From Pseudomonadota bacterium (GTDB lineage: Bacteria > Bdellovibrionota > Bdellovibrionia > Bdellovibrionales > JAEYZS01), in NCBI GenBank assembly GCA_023427925.1, contig JAEYZS010000127.1:1-6084 (forward strand): a DNA stretch of 6,084 nt, given 5' to 3'. The notes under the pieces are model-generated. The model was not told the DNA's origin and did not search any database. It saw only the letters and a list, made by a program, of their open reading frames with translations. How positions within the stretch are numbered: position 1 is the first letter of the stretch; each line of letters begins with the position of its first letter. Positions 1-6,084 of the stretch are shown piece by piece. The translations under genes and the position numbers were made by a program.

Positions 1-348
1 ATTTGAAACTGAATTATTGTTCCTTGAAAGCCTAATCGCAAAATCCAAAAACTCCTGGCCGGTCAAATGGTCGTAGAGTTGTGGCTTTTCGGGTAGGTAA
101 CCGATTCTTTTTTTGACGTTTCTCGAAAGCTCTTCGCCAAAGAATCGAATATCTCCCGTGTCTGGTGTAATTAAATCTAAAACACACTTGATGGTTGTAC
201 TCTTTCCAGATCCATTAATTCCAAGAAAACCAGTCATCACTCCTTGAGTTAAAGCAAAAGAAATATTATGTAACACTTCCTTTGGTTTTGACCACGGATT
301 ACGCTTAAAAGATTTTGTCAGGTTTTTTACTTCTAATACATTTGCCAT
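1..348 (-). CDS. ABC transporter ATP-binding protein, N-terminal part (3' end beyond window)
   Basis: I translated this by hand from an ATG at 348..346. It stays open to base 1 and gives 116 residues beginning MANVLEVKNLTKSFKR. The Walker A motif is at about residues 43-51 (GINGSGKST), followed by TTIKCVLDLITPDTGDIRFFG, the usual spacing of an ABC ATPase. The Q-loop region reads IGYLPEKPQLYDHLT at about residues 82-96, with Glu where many families have Gln. This version is common in ATPases of ABC-2 type exporters (the CcmA/NatA-like group). The signature motif, Walker B and the switch His lie outside the window, as would any permease partner. The protein should power export or another membrane process from the cytoplasmic face; the substrate cannot be told. 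No strong Shine-Dalgarno is seen before the ATG, so the start is likely but not certain. The gene follows carB by 92 bases on the same strand but is functionally unrelated to it. Confidence 0.93.
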   Translation of the reverse strand, partial: MANVLEVKNLTKSFKRNPWSKPKEVLHNISFALTQGVMTGFLGINGSGKSTTIKCVLDLITPDTGDIRFFGEELSRNVKKRIGYLPEKPQLYDHLTGQEFLDFAIRLSRNNNSVSN

Positions 349-440
349 GCACTTAGTTTGAGTATTTTAGTTAACAAATGCAATGACTTGCGTAGAGCAG
401 AAACCCTGCGTTGTATTGTGCCCTGATCATTCTTAGTAGA
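349..440 (-). other. Intergenic gap between carB and the ABC ATPase gene
   Basis: This 92-base gap separates the carB stop from the ABC ATPase start. Read on the minus strand, it holds one small hairpin candidate (GCAGG-GTT-TCTGC, roughly bases 400-412) with a wobble pair and no T-run after it, so it is not a convincing intrinsic terminator. A TAAAAT hexamer at 369..364 resembles a -10 box close to the ABC start codon, but no good -35 lies 16-18 bases upstream of it. Whether the ABC gene has its own promoter or is read through from carB cannot be decided from the sequence. Confidence 0.5.
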
Positions 441-3400
441 CTAGAGAGGCTTTACGTCGAATTCTCCGGTTCTTGCTTTTTTAATTGCTAACAATAGCGC
501 GTGGGCTGCATCGCTCTCAGTTACGCATGGAATAGCATAGTCGATACAACTTCTGCGAATTGAGAAACTATCCTCTATTGCTTTTCTACCCGAAGTCGTA
601 TTGATCACAAAACTCACCTTACCCGTTCTAATTCTGTCTACGCAATTTGGACGGCCCTCAAAAACCTTTCTTACAATCACGCAAGGAAGATCGTTATCTC
701 CTAAAAACTGCGCTGTACCTCTGGTCGCCGAGATGGTGTACCCCATATCCAATAACTCTTTTGCCAGCGGCAACATTAGCTCCTTGTCCTTCTCTCTTAA
801 CGATAAAAATACTTCGCCACTTTTTGGGAGTTTCACATTAGATGAAATGAATGCTTTAAGTAACGCTTCGGAATAATCCGCCCCACGTCCCATACTCTCA
901 CCTGTAGACTTCATCTCTGGTCCTAAAATACTATCTGCCTTTTGGAATTTGCTAAACGGGAATACCACTCCTTTTACAGAGACTTCTTGTGTTTTTTTCC
1001 AGTTATACTGTACATCGGGTTTTTTATTAAGAATTGCTTTAACCGCTAAATCCACGAGTGGAACCATCGAGGCCTTGGCTACAAACGGAACAGATCTAGA
1101 ACTTCTTGGGTTGGCTTCTAAAACATAAATTTCGTCATTTTTTACTGCCAACTGCAAATTGAGATGACCAATGACATTCATCTTATCAGCAAGGGCCATA
1201 CTTACGTCTTCCATTTTTTGAAGAGTTTCATCTTTTAATCGTTGAGGCGGCAACACTCCCATACTGTCACCAGAGTGTACTCCAGCAGCCTCGATGTGCT
1301 CTACAACTCCACCAATAACACACCAATCATTGCCGCGAACCAAATCAACGTCTACTTCCAAAGCTCTTTCTAAAAACTCATCTACCATTAAAGGATTGTC
1401 TTGAGAAATAAACTCGCCATACTTTTCGAAATAGGTTTCAAGATCCTCTTCTGTCTCCAGAACCTCCATACGTCGGCCTCCGATGACATAACTTGGTCGA
1501 CATAAAACAGGGTACTCGATTTCTTTAATGAATTGCTTGGCTTCATCAATTGTATAAATCATTTTGGATTTAGGAATTTTTAATTCCAACTCGCGACATA
1601 ACTTGGAAAACTGGCCTCTGTCTTCGGCAAGATCGATGGTCTCAAGTGAAGAGCCTAACAGTTCGAAGCCGCTCTCTACTAATCGATGAGCTAAACCAAT
1701 AGAAGTTTGACCACCCCATTGTGGAATAAATCCCTTCGGATTTAGAAATTTCATCACTTCGTAAACATACTCAAATGTAAGAGGCTCAAAGTAAAGTTCA
1801 TTGGCAGTATCATAATCTGTAGAAACCGTTTCGGGGTTTGAATTGATCATTGCAACCTTGAGGCCTTCACGTTGAATTGCGTGCACCCCTCTCACACACC
1901 CGTAGTCGAATTCAATTCCCTGCCCAATGCGGTTCGGACCACTTCCCAGAATCACAATCGTATCTTTTTTAGAATGGGACTCTGATGAGTCAGACCAGTA
2001 AGTCGAATAATAGTAGGGCGTTTCCGATTGAAATTCAGCCGCGCAAGTATCCACTTGAAAGAAACACGGTCGAAGATTGTATTTGTCTCTCAATTCACGA
2101 ATCGATAATTCGGATACGCTTTTTATATTTGCGATTTGACGATCAGAAAACCCTTTCCTTTTTGCATCCAAAAGCGTTTCCCTATCGAGCTGAACCTCTT
2201 TGAGTTTTAACTCTGTGTCGATAATGTCTTTAAATTGCTCTAAGAACCAATAATCGATTTGCGATAGTTCATGGACATAATCAGTGGCTTTTCCTTCTCT
2301 GAAAGCTTGAGCGATATAATGGACCCTTTCGCTATTAGGATATGCTATTTTTTGTTCAGAGAACGTAACGGGTTTAAAGCCCACTCCTTCATTTTCAAGA
2401 GAATGGAGAGCTTTTAAGAACGATTCTTTAAACGTCCTGCCGATTCCCATGACTTCGCCAACACTCTTCATCTGCGTACTTAATATGTCATCCGTGCCCG
2501 TAAACTTTTCAAAAGCAAACCGCGGAATTTTGGTGACAACATAATCTAAAGCAGGCTCATAACAACATGGCGTAGACTTTGTAATGTCATTTGTGATCTC
2601 ATCCAGTCTATAACCTATAGACAAAAGCGCTGCAATTTTCGCAATAGGGAATCCAGTCGCCTTTGAAGCCAATGCCGAAGAGCGACTCACTCTCGGATTC
2701 ATTTCAATAACTACTCGCTCTTTCGTTTTTGGATCTACTGCGAACTGAACATTCGCTCCACCTGTTTCGATGCCAATCTCATTTAATATTTTTTGAGCTT
2801 CATCGCGCATATCCTGATATTCTTTGTCAGTGAGCGTCTGCTGAGGAGCTACAGTTATACTATCTCCAGTATGGATTCCGCACGGATCAAAATTTTCGAT
2901 GGAGCAAATCACAACGAAGGTACCATCTTTGTCTCTCATCACTTCTAGCTCAAACTCTTTCCAACCCAATATACTTTGCTCAATTAATACTTCGCTTGTT
3001 GGGCTTTCATAGAGAGCCATTTGAAGCATCCCTCGATACTCATCAATAGAGTATGCGATTCCGCCTCCCGTTCCGCCTAAAGTGTAATTGGGACGCAGAA
3101 TTATTGGAAATCCTATCTCCTGCCCCTTTTCCCAACCCTCATCAAAGCTTCTAACGAGATAACTCTTCGGAGCTCGAGCTCCGACCTTTTCCAAAACTTT
3201 TTTAAATTTTTCTCTGTCTTCAGCTTTTTGAATGATCTCAGAAGAGGTGCCAAGCATCTTTACATTGTGCTTTTTTAGAATTCCCAATCTGTCCAATTCC
3301 AAAGCAGCGTTAAGCGCTGTTTGTCCACCCAATGTAGGAATGAGGGAGTCAGGCTTTTCTTTTTCAATGATTCTTTCTATAACCTGAGCCTTTAGTGGCT

Positions 3401-3596
3401 CGATGTAAACCTTTGTGGCGATTTCGGGATCTGTCATTATAGTAGCAGGGTTGGAGTTGATAAGGACAACTTCAAGTCCTTCTTTCATGAGAGCCTTGCA
3501 GGCTTGAGTTCCGGAGTAATCAAATTCACATGCTTGTCCAATGACTATTGGACCACTTCCTAGAATCAATACCTTTTTAATTTTTGGATCTCTCAT
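441..3596 (-). CDS. carB: Carbamoyl-phosphate synthase large subunit
   Basis: This 1051-residue CarB makes carbamoyl phosphate from bicarbonate, ammonia delivered by CarA, and two ATP, feeding pyrimidine and arginine synthesis in the cytoplasm. The duplicated layout is complete. The carboxyphosphate synthetase half covers about residues 1-400, starting with [20 protein letters not shown], and has [10 protein letters not shown] at 170-179, [14 protein letters not shown] at 240-253 and [18 protein letters not shown] at 298-315. The oligomerisation region is at about 400-545, ending near VDTCAAEF. The carbamate kinase half is at about 546-930, with [38 protein letters not shown] and [12 protein letters not shown]. 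The MGS-like allosteric domain is at about 930-1051, with [14 protein letters not shown] and INTTSGR, which match the UMP/phosphate-binding signature of the E. coli enzyme. It is about 20 residues shorter than E. coli CarB, partly from a shorter segment near residues 407-425 and partly at the C-terminus. The start agrees with E. coli CarB and has a GGAGG upstream. Some motifs in the second half differ from the common form (see findings). Confidence 0.99.
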   Translation of the reverse strand: MRDPKIKKVLILGSGPIVIGQACEFDYSGTQACKALMKEGLEVVLINSNPATIMTDPEIATKVYIEPLKAQVIERIIEKEKPDSLIPTLGGQTALNAALELDRLGILKKHNVKMLGTSSEIIQKAEDREKFKKVLEKVGARAPKSYLVRSFDEGWEKGQEIGFPIILRPNYTLGGTGGGIAYSIDEYRGMLQMALYESPTSEVLIEQSILGWKEFELEVMRDKDGTFVVICSIENFDPCGIHTGDSITVAPQQTLTDKEYQDMRDEAQKILNEIGIETGGANVQFAVDPKTKERVVIEMNPRVSRSSALASKATGFPIAKIAALLSIGYRLDEITNDITKSTPCCYEPALDYVVTKIPRFAFEKFTGTDDILSTQMKSVGEVMGIGRTFKESFLKALHSLENEGVGFKPVTFSEQKIAYPNSERVHYIAQAFREGKATDYVHELSQIDYWFLEQFKDIIDTELKLKEVQLDRETLLDAKRKGFSDRQIANIKSVSELSIRELRDKYNLRPCFFQVDTCAAEFQSETPYYYSTYWSDSSESHSKKDTIVILGSGPNRIGQGIEFDYGCVRGVHAIQREGLKVAMINSNPETVSTDYDTANELYFEPLTFEYVYEVMKFLNPKGFIPQWGGQTSIGLAHRLVESGFELLGSSLETIDLAEDRGQFSKLCRELELKIPKSKMIYTIDEAKQFIKEIEYPVLCRPSYVIGGRRMEVLETEEDLETYFEKYGEFISQDNPLMVDEFLERALEVDVDLVRGNDWCVIGGVVEHIEAAGVHSGDSMGVLPPQRLKDETLQKMEDVSMALADKMNVIGHLNLQLAVKNDEIYVLEANPRSSRSVPFVAKASMVPLVDLAVKAILNKKPDVQYNWKKTQEVSVKGVVFPFSKFQKADSILGPEMKSTGESMGRGADYSEALLKAFISSNVKLPKSGEVFLSLREKDKELMLPLAKELLDMGYTISATRGTAQFLGDNDLPCVIVRKVFEGRPNCVDRIRTGKVSFVINTTSGRKAIEDSFSIRRSCIDYAIPCVTESDAAHALLLAIKKARTGEFDVKPL

Positions 3597-3599
3597 TTT

Positions 3600-3604
3600 C
3601 CTCC
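3600..3604 (-). promoter_or_regulatory. carB ribosome binding site, unusually close to the start
   Basis: Read on the minus strand, the sequence is GGAGG followed by AAA and then the carB ATG. A strong Shine-Dalgarno core therefore sits only 3 bases from the start codon, where 5-9 is usual. No alternative start in the same frame fits better: upstream codons run into a TTA with no start codon between, and the family alignment begins at this ATG. The site lies in the 14-base gap after the stop of the hypothetical gene. Confidence 0.75.
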
Positions 3605-3610
3605 ACCATA

Positions 3611-4258
3611 TTAAGCCCTAAATGCGTTCTCGTTGGTGTAAATAAATTTGGGCAAAATATGCTTATATTGGTCTACCTTGTTTTTCATTCTAAGTAATTT
3701 AAGCAATAATTTTTCTTTTTCTTCCTGCGCGGCTTTTTTATGGGATTTTACTTCTTTTAGAATATATTTTCTTGCTTCTTGTGGATGAAAACAGAAGCCC
3801 TTAGCAAAAATATAACTGTCTTTGTGAGGAATTATCCGAACGCTAAAAATATCATCCTTGTTAAAACCAGCATTCACAGCTGAATCCTTTACTACAATTT
3901 TGTTTCCTGTAAAAAGATCTTTTACATAAACATCTTTGTCTTTTGCTTTGATGAATTCAAAAATACTGTGAGTAGTATTTAAGAGGGATTTAAACAACTC
4001 TGTGTCCGTTTCCCTTTTTGGGAACTCTCTATCTTGCAACGCGAACTCAATAGGAGTTAGCGCCGGCCCGGTTAGCTTTCTCGTAAATAAATACCAATCC
4101 AAGAATTGAGCCATTCTTAGATTGAACTGGGAAGTATCATCATCGACACTTGGAATTGATCTTTCAAAAAATTCAACTTTTGCCTGAACGATTTCAGACG
4201 CGTATCCTTCGCTAGTGTATAAAGTTAAAAGACGATCTAAAACATCTTCAAAATCCAT
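3611..4258 (-). CDS. Hypothetical protein encoded between carA and carB
   Basis: I do not recognise this 215-residue protein as a named family. It has no signal peptide or membrane segment and should be cytoplasmic. Residues 1-105 look largely helical and acidic, including an aromatic stretch [12 protein letters not shown] (51-62) followed by LTPIEFAL. Residues 109-157 look strand-rich: [17 protein letters not shown], then a [21 protein letters not shown] segment resembling a small beta domain. Next comes [17 protein letters not shown] (154-170). The end (about 165-200) is a Lys/Glu-rich, probably helical or coiled-coil tail. The organisation 'aromatic helical part, then DL-x-G-x-x-V and a GD/DD-I-F-x-x-R segment' recalls uncharacterised bacterial proteins, some in myxobacteria; this is from memory and unverified. 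The ATG is preceded by AAGGAA at 4269..4264, a good site. It lies 27 bases after carA and 14 before carB, so it is almost certainly co-transcribed and co-translated with them. Its role, structural, regulatory or unrelated, is unknown. Confidence 0.9.
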   Translation of the reverse strand: MDFEDVLDRLLTLYTSEGYASEIVQAKVEFFERSIPSVDDDTSQFNLRMAQFLDWYLFTRKLTGPALTPIEFALQDREFPKRETDTELFKSLLNTTHSIFEFIKAKDKDVYVKDLFTGNKIVVKDSAVNAGFNKDDIFSVRIIPHKDSYIFAKGFCFHPQEARKYILKEVKSHKKAAQEEKEKLLLKLLRMKNKVDQYKHILPKFIYTNENAFRA

Positions 4259-4285
4259 TTTCGTTCCTTCCCGATCTTTTCAAAT

Positions 4286-5359
4286 TTACGATCCTAATAA
4301 CTCTACGAAATGTTCAAATAAATATCTAGCATCTCGTGGTCCAGGACTATTCTCTGGATGAAATTGAACGCTCAGCGCATTCCATTTTTTGCTACGAATT
4401 CCAGCAACTGTGTTGTCATAGAGGTTAACATGAGTGACATCAATATCTAAGCTCAAGCTTTTGGCATCCACCGCATAGCCGTGATTCTGACTCGTCATGT
4501 ATATTTTCTGAGCAATATTATCTTTAATTGGGTGATTCGCACCTCTATGCCCGAATTTTAATTTGTAAGTCTTTGCGCCAAGAGCAAGAGCGAGTAATTG
4601 ATGTCCCATGCATATGCCAAAGATCGGTTTTTGTCCCAAAAGTTCTTTAATGGTCTCCACACTTTTTTCGACAAGCGCAGGATCGCCAGGTCCATTGGAA
4701 AGTATAATCCCATGAGGTTTGTAATTTAAAATTTCTTTTGCAGGCGTTCTTGATGGGAAAATGCAGACCTCTTCAACGAGAGCTAAAGTTTCTCGCAAAA
4801 TATTTTCTTTAACTCCATAATCTATAAGTGCAACGCGAACTCCATTTTTCTTTACGCCTTTTTTGATTTCGTTTTCTTTTCTCGAAACCAAATACGGCCA
4901 ATCAGAATTTAAGTTTTTGGCATTTTTTATTAAGGCTTGTGAACGTTCAGTAGCATCCTCTTTTGAATCTGCTTGCACCAGCGCTCCCCACTGAGTGCCC
5001 TTTCTCAGCGTCATTGTTAATTTTCGAGTGTCTATTTTATGCAGAATTGGAACGTTGTTTTTCTCTAAAGTTTTTACCCATGAACTCTCTCTTTGCGAGT
5101 TTTGAATTTCTAAAGCTATAAAACCTTGAATAAAGATTCGATTGGATTCCCAAACGTCTTGATCGGCGCCGTAATTTCCCTGTTGAGATGCTGTGCAAAC
5201 TAAGATCTGAGAAAAATAAGAAGGGTCTGTTGCCATTTCCTCAAAACCTGAGTGTGAAGTGTTAAAAACTACTTCCCCTGCCCTATCTGGTCCCGATATC
5301 CACTCACCTTCAAAAACATCGCCAGATTCTAAGACTAAAAAACCTTTTTTTAATTTCAC
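4286..5359 (-). CDS. carA: Carbamoyl-phosphate synthase small (glutaminase) subunit
   Basis: CarA hydrolyses glutamine and channels the ammonia to CarB. The 357-residue product has the CPSase small-chain N-terminal domain (about 1-150), beginning GFLVLESGDVFEGEW and carrying VFNTSHSGFEEMATDPSY at 31-48 and DTRKLTMTLRKG at 110-121. The class I glutamine amidotransferase domain covers about 170-355: LSNGPGDP (220-227), the nucleophile Cys250 in GICMGHQLLALALG, NHGYAVD (292-298), and the catalytic His334 and Glu336 in QFHPENSPGP. All three triad residues are present, so it should be active. The length is close to the usual 360-380. I start it at the GTG at 5359: this fits the family N-terminus, has AGGAG seven bases upstream and shares GTGA with the pyrB stop. 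A TTG-type start at 5434 would add 25 residues (basic, unlike CarA) inside pyrB and is rejected. This arrangement suggests translational coupling to pyrB. Confidence 0.98.
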   Translation of the reverse strand: MKLKKGFLVLESGDVFEGEWISGPDRAGEVVFNTSHSGFEEMATDPSYFSQILVCTASQQGNYGADQDVWESNRIFIQGFIALEIQNSQRESSWVKTLEKNNVPILHKIDTRKLTMTLRKGTQWGALVQADSKEDATERSQALIKNAKNLNSDWPYLVSRKENEIKKGVKKNGVRVALIDYGVKENILRETLALVEEVCIFPSRTPAKEILNYKPHGIILSNGPGDPALVEKSVETIKELLGQKPIFGICMGHQLLALALGAKTYKLKFGHRGANHPIKDNIAQKIYMTSQNHGYAVDAKSLSLDIDVTHVNLYDNTVAGIRSKKWNALSVQFHPENSPGPRDARYLFEHFVELLGS

Positions 5360-6084
5360 TCGGGTTCTCCTATAATCGAATCGATGAGCGCTCTTCGAAT
5401 TTTTCTTCCATTTGAGACTTGTTTGTAAATACAAACTCTAGGGTCGCTTATAATTTCCGACGCAATTTCTACTTCTCTATTAAACGGACCGGGATGCATG
5501 ATAATGCCATCCTTCTTCCAGTTCTTTAAGCGTTCTAAGTTGAGTGAATAATTTTTAACAAATGATGATTTGTCATGCATTTCTTGAGATAGTAAAGAAT
5601 TCGATGCTGAACCCATTTCTGTGTGTCGCTCAAACTGAGTTCTTAATGAAATCAGAACAGTGGCCCACTCCATACCTTTTTCTAAAGTGGTAAATCTTCT
5701 CGCTCCCTCTTCAGATTTCGGCATAAAAACATCGGGCGCGCAAAAACCAACTTCAACTCCAAGGGTATTCATCAACTCTACGTTGGATTGAACAACGCGC
5801 GAATGCTTAATATCGCCTACAAAAAGTACCCTTTCGCCTTCTAGCTTTTTTCTTTCTTTGAGGATGGTATAACAATCAAGTAAGGCTTGAGTAGGATGCC
5901 CGCTTGTACCTTCCCCAGCGTTGATAATTGGCGTTCTAATTTGTTTGGAGAGCTCTACGAGGCTCTCGTTTGAATAACCGTGGCGAACAATAAAGAGATC
6001 AAAGCCCATGGCCTCAAGATTCAGCAAGGTATCAAGTACAGTTTCGCCCTTTTTAAGAGAACTCGTCTCCGCGTTAAATGTAAT
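5356..6084 (-). CDS. pyrB: Aspartate carbamoyltransferase catalytic subunit, 5' end missing
   Basis: This enzyme joins carbamoyl phosphate and aspartate to give N-carbamoyl-aspartate, the committed step of pyrimidine synthesis. The reading frame is open to the window edge, giving 242 residues of a family usually about 300-310 long, so some 60-65 N-terminal residues (including the STRTR phosphate-binding loop) lie outside. Seen in order, numbered from the first visible residue: KKGET (11-15, the Lys loop), VRH (33-35), NAGEGTSGHPTQALLD (55-70, with the HPTQ carbamoyl-phosphate motif), GDIKHSRVVQSN (90-101), LRTQFERH (147-154, Arg and Gln that bind aspartate) and MHPGPFNREVEI (196-207). These match ATCase and not ornithine carbamoyltransferase, which would show an SMG-type loop. 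The TTG at 6027 is internal, because homology continues upstream through KKGET. The stop codon TGA shares bases with the carA start. No pyrI regulatory chain is visible between pyrB and carA. Confidence 0.98.
   Translation of the reverse strand: MTFNAETSSLKKGETVLDTLLNLEAMGFDLFIVRHGYSNESLVELSKQIRTPIINAGEGTSGHPTQALLDCYTILKERKKLEGERVLFVGDIKHSRVVQSNVELMNTLGVEVGFCAPDVFMPKSEEGARRFTTLEKGMEWATVLISLRTQFERHTEMGSASNSLLSQEMHDKSSFVKNYSLNLERLKNWKKDGIIMHPGPFNREVEIASEIISDPRVCIYKQVSNGRKIRRALIDSIIGEPE
5367..5371 (-). promoter_or_regulatory. carA ribosome binding site (decides the GTG start)
   Basis: On the minus strand, AGGAG is followed by AACCCGA and then GTG, a 7-base spacing. The site lies inside the last codons of pyrB. 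It supports the GTG at 5359 as the carA start over any longer reading and fits stop-start coupled translation. Confidence 0.8.

Noticed and set aside
364..369. TAAAAT (minus strand) as a -10 promoter element for the ABC gene
   Set aside because: There is no acceptable -35 hexamer at 16-18 bases upstream. In AT-rich DNA such hexamers are common by chance.
400..412. Small inverted repeat GCAGG/TCTGC after carB as a terminator
   Set aside because: The stem is only five pairs with one wobble and a 3-base loop, and no T-run follows, so it does not qualify as an intrinsic terminator.
601..876. Plus-strand open frame of 91 codons, with a second one at 647..841
   Set aside because: Both lie wholly antisense to the conserved MGS/C-terminal part of carB, have no family-like motifs and are best explained as shadows of carB codon use.
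1985..2203. Plus-strand open frame of 72 codons
   Set aside because: It is antisense to the middle of carB (linker region), is of low information and has no supporting start signal or context.
3611..4258. The middle gene as a split or frameshifted fragment of carA or carB
   Set aside because: Both neighbours are full length with all domains present, and the middle protein has no ATP-grasp or amidotransferase motif.
5360..5434. Longer carA start inside pyrB
   Set aside because: The extra 25 residues are the pyrB C-terminal coding region in another frame, are rich in Lys/Arg/Ser and do not resemble CarA. The GTG at 5359 has a proper ribosome binding site.
5356..6027. pyrB beginning at the TTG at 6027
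   Set aside because: The frame stays open to the window edge and the upstream residues (KKGET and neighbours) match ATCase, so the true start lies beyond base 6084.

Overview
This window holds part of a pyrimidine/arginine biosynthesis operon. Every supported gene is on the minus strand, so transcription runs from high to low coordinates. The order of transcription is pyrB (aspartate carbamoyltransferase, 5' end outside the window), carA (carbamoyl-phosphate synthase glutaminase subunit), an unrecognised 215-residue protein, carB (carbamoyl-phosphate synthase large subunit) and, after a 92-base gap, the first 116 codons of an ABC transporter ATPase.

The first four genes are packed like one transcription unit. 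The pyrB stop and the carA start share the bases GTGA. There are 27 bases between carA and the hypothetical gene, and 14 bases between that gene and carB. CarA releases ammonia from glutamine. CarB uses that ammonia with bicarbonate and two ATP to make carbamoyl phosphate. PyrB condenses carbamoyl phosphate with aspartate. Three consecutive players of de novo UMP synthesis are therefore co-encoded. No pyrI or pyrC is visible here. Any pyrimidine-responsive leader would lie upstream of pyrB, outside the window.

Base composition is moderately AT-rich, Shine-Dalgarno sites are clear, and the genes are ordinary bacterial ones. The organism is a bacterium. Impressions of the motif variants in CarA and CarB, and the extra gene between carA and carB, make a Bdellovibrio-like or other former 'deltaproteobacterial' lineage a reasonable guess. 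That is inference from memory, not demonstrated by the sequence.

The part least explained is the 215-residue gene between the two subunits of one enzyme. Secondary points are non-canonical motif versions in the C-terminal synthetase half of CarB, an unusually close ribosome binding site at carB, and the lack of an obvious terminator before the ABC gene. I see no mobile element, CRISPR array, RNA gene or significant repeat. Most of the window is ordinary housekeeping DNA.
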